The notes under the pieces are model-generated. The model was not told the DNA's origin. It saw nothing but the letters and a program-made list of their open reading frames with translations, and did no database searches. Shown one piece after another: positions 1-7,449 of a stretch of 32,547 nucleotides of DNA; positions within the stretch are counted from its first letter, which is position 1; every line of letters starts with the position of its first letter. The stretch comes from JBCBWG01 sp036804185 (GTDB taxonomy: Bacteria; Pseudomonadota; Alphaproteobacteria; Rhizobiales; Hyphomicrobiaceae): the NCBI GenBank assembly GCA_050330095.1, contig JBHJOC010000027.1:1-32547 (forward strand), given 5' to 3'. The position numbers and the translations under genes are program-made.

Positions 1-13
1 GTTGTCGGTGCGT

Positions 14-92
14 CTCGTACCGCCGCTCAGAAGTCTCTGAACCGGCCGCAACCCGCGCCTGCCAGGGGCGCCTACTCGCAAAGCGATACGAG
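14..92. repeat. 79-bp hairpin repeat family R2, copy 1
   Basis: Ungapped over its first half with a second 79-bp copy at 19111-19189. Both open with CTCGTACCGCCG, carry TCAGAAGT and CAAAG, and close with a near-complement of the opening arm. Here the outer stem is CTCGTACCGC (14-23) against GCGATACGAG (83-92), with one mismatch. The inner stem of the other copy is lost, and a local hairpin GCGCC/GGCGC replaces it. This looks like a decayed member of a dispersed intergenic hairpin family. Strand and function are unknown. Confidence 0.7.
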
Positions 93-363
93 ATCCAATA
101 TGTTGCTCGAACCCTCTACTTTTCGTCGGCCGTTTCGGCGGGTGACGAGCATCAGTCACAAACGACAGAGAGCAGGTGCCAGGAAGCTAAAGCTCACCGG
201 GGAGCACGGCGCCACGTTGTGCGCGCACGACCGGGCAAGGCGACAGTAGCGGTGGCGCCCAGCCCCGAGAGGCCGACACGCCCGTACTGATCGCAGGCCG
301 TCAGGACATCATCAGAAAACCTGGCAACCGAGTTGAAAAGGACGGCGCGCCTCAGCGGCTCCG
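93..363. other. Non-coding stretch, no gene seen
   Basis: Downstream of the minus-strand FecR-like gene, up to the R2 repeat. Open frames on the minus strand here overlap the FecR-like gene and are arginine/cysteine-rich without any family resemblance. I see no convincing terminator with a T-run. Nothing else can be supported. Confidence 0.5.
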
Positions 364-738
364 TCAAGGACTCGCAGGATTGTCGAGAGCGAGCGCAACG
401 ACACCGCCGACGACCGCAGCACCACCCAGAACCAGCAGTGCGGTGTTGGCCGCCCCACCATCCGTGGCCGGCGGCTGGCATTCGATCGATGTCGGAATAA
501 CCCGCACGGACGATGCAGGGACGACCTGAACGCAACCGTTGTCATAGACGATCTCAGCGCTACCGCCTTCGCCGATCCGGATACGATCGCCAGGATTGAC
601 CGTCACGGTCGTGCTGACAATCCGGAAGCCGTCGCCCGTATTGACGGCGACTGGACCTTGAATGTTGCGCAGCAGCGCTGCGTTGGCCGTGCTCGCAGTC
701 GCAAAGCCAAGAACGATTACAGCAAGAAATCTAAACAT
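364..738 (-). CDS. Secreted FecR-like protein of polysaccharide locus
   Basis: A 124-residue exported protein. Residues 1-20 form a classical signal peptide (hydrophobic LAVIVLGFATAS, then ANA for cleavage). Residues 25-85 have a FecR-like beta pattern: GPVAVNTGDGFR, then VTVNPGDRIRIGEGGSAEIVYDNGC. Two cysteines (in DNGC and IEC) could form a disulfide. Residues 99-117 are a Gly/Ala/Val/Leu-rich helix that could anchor it in a membrane. A GAGGT ribosome site sits about 6 bases before the ATG. It diverges from the CpsB/Wza/BY-kinase run across a 235-bp gap, and similar small FecR-like proteins are known beside exopolysaccharide genes in Rhizobiales. Exact role unknown; the domain match is by eye. 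Confidence 0.75.
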   Translation of the reverse strand: MFRFLAVIVLGFATASTANAALLRNIQGPVAVNTGDGFRIVSTTVTVNPGDRIRIGEGGSAEIVYDNGCVQVVPASSVRVIPTSIECQPPATDGGAANTALLVLGGAAVVGGVVALALDNPASP

Positions 739-762
739 GATCGACCTCAGAAACGCTGATGC

Positions 763-796
763 GGCCTGCTATCCATTGCGGCTGAGCTAGCAGGCC
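763..796. promoter_or_regulatory. Perfect 9-bp inverted repeat in divergent promoter gap
   Basis: GGCCTGCTA (763-771) and TAGCAGGCC (788-796) are exact complements separated by 16 bases. They lie 25-58 bases upstream of the FecR-like start and about 180 bases upstream of the phosphatase start. This could be an operator for the divergent pair or a 5' leader hairpin of the minus-strand gene. No promoter boxes are assigned with confidence. Confidence 0.45.
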
Positions 797-973
797 CTCA
801 CGACGAATCCAAGTGGGTCCGATCCGACGTCCGATAAATCCCGTTGATGTGCCCCTCAGGCCACAAATACCGCAAGACGTGCGACACGACGCGCTCAGCC
901 CATGACAGCCGCGTTCCGTCGTCGGATTGCCGTAATGCCACCTTAACCCGCTGTCAGTTGGCGGAGGCGCGCT

Positions 974-1831
974 ATGTTCGATCTTCATTGTCATATGCTT
1001 CCGGGTGTCGATGACGGCGCGGCTGACCTGAACACTGCACTCGAGATGGCGCGGTGTGCGCGGGATCAGGGCGTGCGAGTCGTTGCATGCACGCCACACA
1101 TCTTGCCAGGGCTCTACCACAACACCGGCCCCGGCATTCGCACGGCGGTCCTGGAATTGCGCGCGCGGCTTGCTGACGCTGGGATTGATCTCGAACTCGT
1201 GGCCGGCGCCGATAACCACATCTCGCCGACATTCCTGGCCGATCTAAAGCGTGGCCATCTGCTGGCCATCGCGCGATCGCGCTACGTCCTCGTCGAGCCC
1301 CCTCATCATGTCGCGCCCCAACGCCTGGATGTCTTGCTGTTCGAACTCATGGCGGCAGGCTACGTGCCCATCCTGACACACCCTGAACGCCTGAGTTGGG
1401 TCCAGTCGAAAGCGGACACGATCAAGGACTTTGCACGCCGGGGCGTTTGGTTGCAGGTGACATCGGGGTCGTTGCTCGGGCGTTTCGGGCGTACGGCCCG
1501 GTATTGGGCGGATAAATTGGTGAGCGAGGGGCACGTGCAGTTGCTCGCATCCGACGCCCACGATATGGACCGCAGGCCACCAGACCTCGAAAAGGGCGCG
1601 CGCGCCGCAGAAGTGCTTGTCGGTGCTCAAATGTCGAGGCACATGGTATTTACAGCACCGGCGGCCGTTCTGCAGAACGCGCCACCGCCCGAGAGCCCGG
1701 GCGTTTTGGCTCGGCAGCATATTGAGGAACCGTCGGATGATCGCCCGGCTCGCCTTACCCCTGTTGATGACGGTGTTGCTGGGAGGCTGCGGCGCTTCCT
1801 CGATCGACGCGAACAGTCCGTCGGCTCTTAG
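974..1831 (+). CDS. PHP-type protein-tyrosine phosphatase (CpsB/YwqE family)
   Basis: Metal-dependent phosphatase of the PHP fold that in this family removes phosphate from BY-kinases and so tunes polysaccharide assembly. Metal ligands are visible: the N-terminal LHCHMLPGVDDGA (His5, His7, Asp13), then ACTPHILPG near residue 40, ILTHPERL near 136-143 and LLASDAHD near 191-198. The BY-kinase it would act on is two genes downstream. GGAGG at 963-967 gives a good ribosome site 6 bases before ATG. The protein is 285 residues against roughly 250 for the family. Its last ~32 residues are encoded by DNA that also encodes the start of the next gene, so the tail may be unconserved. Likely cytoplasmic. 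Confidence 0.9.
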   Translation: MFDLHCHMLPGVDDGAADLNTALEMARCARDQGVRVVACTPHILPGLYHNTGPGIRTAVLELRARLADAGIDLELVAGADNHISPTFLADLKRGHLLAIARSRYVLVEPPHHVAPQRLDVLLFELMAAGYVPILTHPERLSWVQSKADTIKDFARRGVWLQVTSGSLLGRFGRTARYWADKLVSEGHVQLLASDAHDMDRRPPDLEKGARAAEVLVGAQMSRHMVFTAPAAVLQNAPPPESPGVLARQHIEEPSDDRPARLTPVDDGVAGRLRRFLDRREQSVGS

Positions 1832-2516
1832 CCTCGGGGTTGAGCGCTCGGAGAATGCGGCGATCGAAACGTCTGCCACGTCAGCTGCGGACGGGCCCTC
1901 GACGCGCGAGGTCGCAGAAGCCCGCAGGCTGGCCCGCCAGATGACTGAAAGCGCCGACCCGGAGAGCCGCTCTTACAAGATCGGCCCGATGGACGTGCTC
2001 GAGGTCACGGGGTTTAAAGTGAGCGAACTGTCGCGGTCGGTTCAGGTGTCCGAGGCAGGATCGATCAACTTCCCGCTGGTGGGCGACATGCCTGCCGCCG
2101 GTCGCACCGCCGGCGAGGTTGAGCGTGACCTGACCCAAAGGCTTGGCGCACGCTACTTGCAGAACCCGCAGGTGACGGTTCAGGTTCGCGAATTCAACAG
2201 CCAGCGCGTGACGATCGAGGGTTCCGTCAAGAAGCCCGGCGTCTACCCGATCCAAGGGCGGCTGACCCTTCTACAAGCCTTGGCGACAGCCGGCGGGTTT
2301 ACAGAGCTGGCGACGTCGACCGTGGTGGTTTTCCGCACGACCGATGGACAACGCGCTGGAGCTCGCTTCGATCTCGATGAAATCCGCGCCGGCACGACGC
2401 CAGACCCTGAGCTGAAAGCAGGTGATGTCGTCGTGGCCAGTGATTCCTCGGGCAAGGTGGCGTTCGAGAACTTTGCCAAGGTTCTGCCGATTGCCCGCTT
2501 CTTCATGCTGTTTTGA
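1737..2516 (+). CDS. Polysaccharide export lipoprotein (Wza-like)
   Basis: Outer-membrane auxiliary protein of the Wza/poly-export family, which forms the exit channel for capsule or exopolysaccharide. I chose ATG 1737 because it opens directly into a lipoprotein signal (MIARLALPLLMTVLLGGC, lipid-accepting Cys18) and has GAGGA at 1724-1728. The frame is open further upstream, but that sequence lies inside the phosphatase and has no signal. The domain order is the N-terminal poly-export motif (YKIGPMDVLEVTGF, then SEAGSINFPLVGDMPAAGRT), then an SLBB beta-grasp region (VTIEGSVKKPGVYPI, LTLLQALATAGGF). At 259 residues it is shorter than E. coli Wza and lacks an obvious C-terminal amphipathic helix, as in many alphaproteobacterial members. 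It overlaps the upstream gene by 95 bases. Confidence 0.9.
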   Translation: MIARLALPLLMTVLLGGCGASSIDANSPSALSLGVERSENAAIETSATSAADGPSTREVAEARRLARQMTESADPESRSYKIGPMDVLEVTGFKVSELSRSVQVSEAGSINFPLVGDMPAAGRTAGEVERDLTQRLGARYLQNPQVTVQVREFNSQRVTIEGSVKKPGVYPIQGRLTLLQALATAGGFTELATSTVVVFRTTDGQRAGARFDLDEIRAGTTPDPELKAGDVVVASDSSGKVAFENFAKVLPIARFFMLF

Positions 2517-2597
2517 GGCAACCGGAGCTTAGCGCAGGCACTGCCGGCCTGACGGGATACTGCCCAACGGCTTAGCGCCTGTACGGAGTGCGCCAGG

Positions 2598-4937
2598 ATG
2601 AGCAGCCAATCCGCGTTTGATGGAGCGCCGCGTGGTCGGGACAACCGCGCGGTGGCACCCTTGCCGGCGGGCGGCGAGCGCCTGCCAGATAGCCGCGAGA
2701 GCGGCCAGCTCGGATACCCGACCCAGGCCTACTCCGACCGCCCCGAACAGGGTGATGACCTCGCAGCGACGCTCTATTTCTATCTCCGCATCGTCAGCAA
2801 GCGCCGCTGGCTGATCCTTGCGGCCACTCTGCTCGCAACGACGATCGCAGCGCTCATCACGCTGATGCAGACCCCGCTCTACACAGCGACCGTCCGCATT
2901 CAGATCGAGAGCCAGTCGATCAAGGTCGTGGAGGGCGATGCTCCCGCCGACACACGTCTCAACACGGGCGCTGACTTCCTGCGCACCCAGTATGAGTTGC
3001 TCAAGAGCCGCGGGCTTGCAGAGCGCACAGCCTCCGCGCTGCAATTGCAATCTGACGACGACTTCCTGAAGCCAAGGAGCGTTTCGGCTTTTGGTCTCGT
3101 GCGCAGTGCGTTCGCGAGCAGTGATCCAGGCCGGATCGTCTCGCCGCTGGCGCTGCAGGCAGCCGCCATCTCAGTCGTCCAAACCAATGTTGCAATCCGC
3201 CCGGTGCCAGGATCCAGGCTTGTCGATATCATCTACAAGGACCCGAACCCGGCCCGCGCTGAACGCATCTCCAATGCCTACGCAGATGCCTACATCGCGA
3301 GCAATCTCGACAAGCGCTTCCAGGCCAACGCGTACGCGAAAACGTTTCTCGAGGACCAGATCGCGCAGCTCAAGATCCGGCTCGAGCAGGCAGAGAAAGC
3401 CATGCTTGACTTCGCCGAACGCGAGCAGATCGTAAGCGTCGGCGAGCGGGCTTCGATCTCCGAGACGAACCTTGCCGCAGCAAATACGACGCTCGGTCAG
3501 CTCGTGACAGAGCGGATCAAGACCGAACAACTCTGGAAGCAGCTCGAGGCGAGCGACGGCATCACCATCCCGCAACTCCTGTCGAACAGCGTCATCGACG
3601 GCCTCAGGGCACGGCGCAATACCCTGCAAACGGAGTACAAGGAAAAACTCGAGACGTTCAAACCAGACTACCCCGACATGTTGCAGATCTCGAGCAAGAT
3701 CCGCGAGATCGATCGCCAGCTCGCCAGTGAAGTCGCAACGATCCGGCAATCCTACCAGGCGGCCTTCGAAGCCGCCTCCCGCCAGGAGCAGGAAATGCGC
3801 GCACGCGTCGAAGCGCTGCGCGGCGAAGTGATTGATCTCCAGCGGCGTGGCGTGCAGCACAGCATCCTGCAGCGCGAGGTCGAAACCATCCGGAACCTAT
3901 ACAACAGCCTGTTGCAGCGGCTGAAGGAGGTCGATGTCGCCTCGGGCGTCGGCACGAACAACATCTTTATCGTCGATCGCGCCCAACGCCCCGGGTCGCC
4001 CTCGGAGCCAAGGCTTTCAATCGCGCTCTTGCTAGGCTTCGCCATCGGTCTCGGCGGCGGGCTCGGTGCCGCGTATCTGATGGAATTGCTCGATGACCGC
4101 GTGCGCGTGCCCGAGGACCTCGAGGAACTCACGGGGCTTGCAACCCTCGGCATCATTCCAGCACTTGCCGACGAGGAGGCCGTTGCGCGCGAACTCGCAG
4201 ATCCGCGGTCTGCCATCTCGGAAGCTTATCGATCCCTTGCAACTGCGCTCCAGTTCTCGACGGATAAGGGCCTGCCGCGCGCGATTTCCGTGACATCTGC
4301 TGGCGCGGGCGAGGGCAAGTCCTCGACGGCGATTGCGATTTCGCGCCACTTCGCGTCGATGGGGATGCGTGTCTTGTTGGTCGACGGGGACCTGCGGAAA
4401 CCGTCGCTCCACACCAAGCTCGATCGCGACAACAGCATCGGCCTGTCCAACTATCTGACGGGCGCCATGACGCCGCCGGAAACGTTCCAGGATTCAGGTA
4501 TCCCGAACCTGACGCTGATGGCTTCGGGACCCCTGCCGCCGAACGGCGCCGACCTGTTGGCCGGCACCAGGATCTTCTCGTTGGTGACCGTCGGCCTCGA
4601 GATCTTCGATCTGATCGTGATCGATGGACCACCGCTGCTTGGCCTTGCCGACGCGCAACTTCTCGCCAATGCGACCGACGCGACGATTTTCGTCGCAGCG
4701 AGCGGACAGCAGAGCAAGGGCCAGATCCGGTACTCGCTGCGCCGCCTGGCCATGACACGGTCGCGCGTCATCGGCACCGTCATGACAAAGTTCGACGCGA
4801 AGTCGGCTGGGTATGGTTACGGTTATGGGTACGGCTACCGCTACGACTACTCCGCCGCCTATGGTGCTGGGGCCTACCAGTATGGTGTTTCATCGCCCAC
4901 CGACACGAAAGCGATCCAAGCCGGCCGGAAGAGCTAA
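2598..4937 (+). CDS. Wzz chain-length regulator fused to BY-family tyrosine kinase
   Basis: A 779-residue inner-membrane polysaccharide co-polymerase and autokinase. Residues 55-100 hold the Wzz entry and first membrane helix (WLILAATLLATTIAALITLM). Residues ~240-450 are a long periplasmic coiled-coil region. A second helix (SIALLLGFAIGLGGGLGAAY) is followed by the cytoplasmic kinase. Kinase motifs: Walker A AGAGEGKSS (Lys574), Walker A' VLLVDGDLRKPS (Asp596, Asp598) and Walker B LIVIDGPP (Asp676). The C-terminus (from Tyr739) has ten tyrosines in about 25 residues, the usual autophosphorylation cluster. GGAG at 2585-2588 precedes the ATG. Together with the Wza-like protein and the CpsB-type phosphatase it forms a phospho-cycling export complex; the next gene starts 4 bases later. 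Confidence 0.95.
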   Translation: MSSQSAFDGAPRGRDNRAVAPLPAGGERLPDSRESGQLGYPTQAYSDRPEQGDDLAATLYFYLRIVSKRRWLILAATLLATTIAALITLMQTPLYTATVRIQIESQSIKVVEGDAPADTRLNTGADFLRTQYELLKSRGLAERTASALQLQSDDDFLKPRSVSAFGLVRSAFASSDPGRIVSPLALQAAAISVVQTNVAIRPVPGSRLVDIIYKDPNPARAERISNAYADAYIASNLDKRFQANAYAKTFLEDQIAQLKIRLEQAEKAMLDFAEREQIVSVGERASISETNLAAANTTLGQLVTERIKTEQLWKQLEASDGITIPQLLSNSVIDGLRARRNTLQTEYKEKLETFKPDYPDMLQISSKIREIDRQLASEVATIRQSYQAAFEAASRQEQEMRARVEALRGEVIDLQRRGVQHSILQREVETIRNLYNSLLQRLKEVDVASGVGTNNIFIVDRAQRPGSPSEPRLSIALLLGFAIGLGGGLGAAYLMELLDDRVRVPEDLEELTGLATLGIIPALADEEAVARELADPRSAISEAYRSLATALQFSTDKGLPRAISVTSAGAGEGKSSTAIAISRHFASMGMRVLLVDGDLRKPSLHTKLDRDNSIGLSNYLTGAMTPPETFQDSGIPNLTLMASGPLPPNGADLLAGTRIFSLVTVGLEIFDLIVIDGPPLLGLADAQLLANATDATIFVAASGQQSKGQIRYSLRRLAMTRSRVIGTVMTKFDAKSAGYGYGYGYGYRYDYSAAYGAGAYQYGVSSPTDTKAIQAGRKS

Positions 4938-4940
4938 ACC

Positions 4941-5609
4941 TTGCGCGAGGACATGACAGCCGTTCAAGTCGCACTCGGGCTCGCAGCACATCCGACGCTT
5001 GTCGACAAGGCGCGGACGATGCAGCTCCCGAGCGGCATGGAACTACTGCTCGAAATCGCTGCAGGGCTCGAGGAGCCGACGGCACGCGTTGCGACAATCA
5101 CAGGGCAATCCCGCAGGCGTCTGCGCCATGCGGCGCTGTTCTTCGTCGAGCAGGTTCTTCTCGCACCTGACACCGATCCTTACAGAACGCTCGGTGCGAT
5201 GTCCGACACGCCCGATGCCACATTGCGCCGGCACATGGCTCTGATGATGCGCTGCGTCCATCCCGACGCCGCAGCAGCGCGCGCCTCTGATCCGGCGATG
5301 TCGCAACATGCCGTCTTCGCTGAGCGCGTGACGGCAGCTTGGGAAGCCATGAAAACACCCGCCCGAAGGGCGAACATCACTCGGGCCAACTCATCCCGTC
5401 CTGTGAATGGGCGCCACGATTCGGGTCAGCGCGCGCCACTGAACGGCACGGCCGATCCAATCCGGCCCCATAGCGCTGATAGGGTCCGCTGGTTGCAGCC
5501 GTCCCAGCGCGGCACCCGTGCCGTGGCGCCATCAGTTGGCCGAGCGCATCACGGTATGGCCAGAGGCTGGCTGCCTCGTGTTCTTGCGTGGTTGCGATGG
5601 CCGAGATGA
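4941..5609 (+). CDS. J-domain-like protein in the exopolysaccharide operon
   Basis: A 222-residue protein without a signal peptide. Residues ~79-146 resemble a DnaJ J-domain: DPYRTLGAMSD, a basic helix (TLRRHMALMMR), the His-Pro-Asp tripeptide at 107-109 that J-proteins use to stimulate Hsp70 ATPase, then FAERVTAAWEAMKTPARRA like the end of a J-domain. Residues 1-75 are helical and unassigned. Residues 147-222 are basic, Pro/Arg-rich and probably disordered. I used TTG 4941 because GGAAGAG (4927-4933) is correctly placed for it; ATG 4953 would remove four residues. It starts 4 bases after the kinase stop and overlaps the next gene by ATGA, so the three genes are translationally coupled. The J-domain call is by eye; the protein's job here is unknown. 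Confidence 0.72.
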   Translation: MREDMTAVQVALGLAAHPTLVDKARTMQLPSGMELLLEIAAGLEEPTARVATITGQSRRRLRHAALFFVEQVLLAPDTDPYRTLGAMSDTPDATLRRHMALMMRCVHPDAAAARASDPAMSQHAVFAERVTAAWEAMKTPARRANITRANSSRPVNGRHDSGQRAPLNGTADPIRPHSADRVRWLQPSQRGTRAVAPSVGRAHHGMARGWLPRVLAWLRWPR

Positions 5610-7000
5610 ATTCCGTGGCTCCGGGACCCGCGTTGAACCGGCGGAATAGCAACACCGCCGAGGGCAACACGGCGTCGCCTCTCTGTCGGCTGGTGTCCGT
5701 CGCGGCCGGCATCTCGATCACAGCAGCCGGCCTCTGGTTGCTGATGACGCAAAGCTTGCCATTCGCGCTCGCCCCGTTGCAGCCTGACCTCGCAGCGCTC
5801 TTCAATCCGAGCCATCCAGCGGTCCTGAAGGCGCGCGTCGAAAGCGTGCGGGAACGCTGGCTGCAGGGGCTGAACCCCATGCAGGCGGAAGGCGGCGTGG
5901 ATGCTGGTTCCGCTCCCACAGTCGAGGACGCGGAACGCGCAGCCGAGATCGAAGCCGAGCGAGCAGCCCTCCGGCTCGAGCTTCGCGCGCTTGCCGAACA
6001 GATCATCGCCCAGACGCCACTCGATGCATCCGCCTTCCGGCTCCTCGGCGAGACGAGTGACGATCTCGACGTCGTGCGTCAGGCGATGCAGGCCGCTGCG
6101 GCGCGATCGAAGCGCGAATCGCCTGCCGTCTTCTGGCTGCTGGCAGATGCCTACGAGCGGCGCGACCACGCAGCTCTCGTCGAACATGCCGAAACCCTGT
6201 TCCTGACACGTCCCCAACTGGCCAGTGCCGTTGCCGCCTATGTGACGGCAGCCGCGCTCGACCCGACTGGCCGCCCGACGATAACGTCGGCACTTGCAGC
6301 AGGCGCGCGGTGGCGCGGTCGGTTTCTGGCAGCCTTGCCGAGGCTCGAGGTTCCGCCGGGGTTTGAAGCCGAGCTCGTCCTCGATGTGTTCAAGATCGCT
6401 CCGCTTACGCCCGCAGAACTGGCTCCGCTGTTCAGGCGCCTCGTTGGCCGCGGGGAAGCAATCGCCGCTTATGACCTCTGGTTGCAGACACGACCCGGTG
6501 AGCAGCTCGATGAACTGGGATTCGTCAACAACCCTGGTTTCGAGGCCGATCCTGAGCCGACACCGTTCGACTGGAGCATCGGCCGCGGTGTTGGGGTCTC
6601 CGTCGCGATCGGTGCCCTGCCGGACGGGTCCGGAGCGCAAGCGCTCGGTGTGACGTTCGGTGCCGGACGCGCGCAGTTTCCTGGTGTTCAGCAGACCGTT
6701 GTGCTCGGCCCTGGTCGCTACGCCATCTCGGGCAAGATCATCGGCACGCTCGAAGCAGAGCGGGGGCTTGTTTGGGGGCTCGCCTGCCTCGATCGCAAGC
6801 CGATCACGGAAAGCCCGATTCTGCTCGGAGCCTTTCCGGCTTGGCACTCCTTCACATTCGAGGCTGAGGTGCCGAACCGGCCGGGATGTCAGGCACAGAC
6901 CCTCACGTTGCGGCACGCTGCGCGTTCGGCTTCTGAACAATTCGCGCGCGGCGAAGTCTGGTTCGACGATATAACAATCGCTCGCCTGCGGGCGGATTGA
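5606..7000 (+). CDS. Membrane-anchored protein with helical repeats and jelly-roll-like C-terminus
   Basis: A 464-residue protein of unknown function, last in the exopolysaccharide run. The start at ATG 5606 forms an ATGA overlap with the upstream stop; GTG 5588 and ATG 5597 are in-frame alternatives. One membrane helix lies near residues 30-50 (LVSVAAGISITAAGLWLLM). A helical, TPR-like region follows (~110-310, with patterns such as AVFWLLADAYERRDHAALVEHAETLF). The C-terminal ~145 residues start NNPGFEADPEPTPFDWSI and end GEVWFDDITIARL, the signature outline of a carbohydrate-binding jelly roll (CBM4/9-like). I infer an inner-membrane anchored periplasmic protein that scaffolds or touches the exported glycan. 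No catalytic motif is seen. Confidence 0.75.
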   Translation: MNSVAPGPALNRRNSNTAEGNTASPLCRLVSVAAGISITAAGLWLLMTQSLPFALAPLQPDLAALFNPSHPAVLKARVESVRERWLQGLNPMQAEGGVDAGSAPTVEDAERAAEIEAERAALRLELRALAEQIIAQTPLDASAFRLLGETSDDLDVVRQAMQAAAARSKRESPAVFWLLADAYERRDHAALVEHAETLFLTRPQLASAVAAYVTAAALDPTGRPTITSALAAGARWRGRFLAALPRLEVPPGFEAELVLDVFKIAPLTPAELAPLFRRLVGRGEAIAAYDLWLQTRPGEQLDELGFVNNPGFEADPEPTPFDWSIGRGVGVSVAIGALPDGSGAQALGVTFGAGRAQFPGVQQTVVLGPGRYAISGKIIGTLEAERGLVWGLACLDRKPITESPILLGAFPAWHSFTFEAEVPNRPGCQAQTLTLRHAARSASEQFARGEVWFDDITIARLRAD

Positions 7001-7018
7001 GCCGGCAGCAGGCGGCCT

Positions 7019-7360
7019 TCAGCGCCGATGCGCCTCAAGCTCGATCGCGCAAGATCTGCAGATCGGCGTGTGTGGCAGCACATCGAGGCGCGCCTCACTG
7101 ATCGGATCACCACAGCGCACACACGTGCCATAGGTCTTCTCTTTGATGCGGACGAGCGCTGCTCGAATGGCTCGCACCTCGGTCGTCCCCGCATGACCGA
7201 GCCCCTCGAGCACTTCGTCCATCTCGGCTTCTTGGGCACGCTCTTGCCAGTCCGGGTTCGGCGTCTGCTCGAGGTGCCGTTCAATTCGCTTCAGCCGTCC
7301 GGTGAGCTCATCGAGCCTCGTTCGGAGTTGGTTCTCGCGCGTCGCAAGGTCAGCGGCCAT
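7019..7360 (-). CDS. DksA/TraR-type C4 zinc-finger protein
   Basis: A 113-residue protein: N-terminal helical hairpin (residues 1-75, charged heptads) followed by a four-cysteine zinc finger CVRCGDP...PICRSC with Cys80, Cys83, Cys101 and Cys104. This is the DksA/TraR zinc-finger family, whose members enter the RNA polymerase secondary channel or act as small transcription modulators. It is shorter than DksA (about 150 residues) and lacks the usual DxxDxA pair at the coiled-coil tip as far as I can see, so it is better called a TraR/YbiI-like relative than DksA. It is convergent with the exopolysaccharide run, 18 bases after that run's stop. Confidence 0.88.
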   Translation of the reverse strand: MAADLATRENQLRTRLDELTGRLKRIERHLEQTPNPDWQERAQEAEMDEVLEGLGHAGTTEVRAIRAALVRIKEKTYGTCVRCGDPISEARLDVLPHTPICRSCAIELEAHRR

Positions 7361-7449
7361 GTCATCAGTCCTCCCGGCAATCTTATGGTCGATTATTGTG
7401 TTCGGCGGTCAGGCTCGTTGACCAGGATCAAGCCGCTGCCGCTTAGCGA

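Noticed and set aside
194..535. Minus-strand frames overlapping the FecR-like gene's 3' end
   Set aside because: They overlap a gene with a clear signal peptide and have atypical Cys/Arg-rich composition.
4812..4890. Tandem TAT/TAC-GGT repeats in DNA considered as a microsatellite
   Set aside because: They encode the tyrosine-rich autophosphorylation tail expected in BY-kinases.
5549..6940. A 463-codon minus-strand open frame
   Set aside because: Antisense to the coupled plus-strand gene starting at the ATGA overlap; Cys/Arg-rich with no family pattern.
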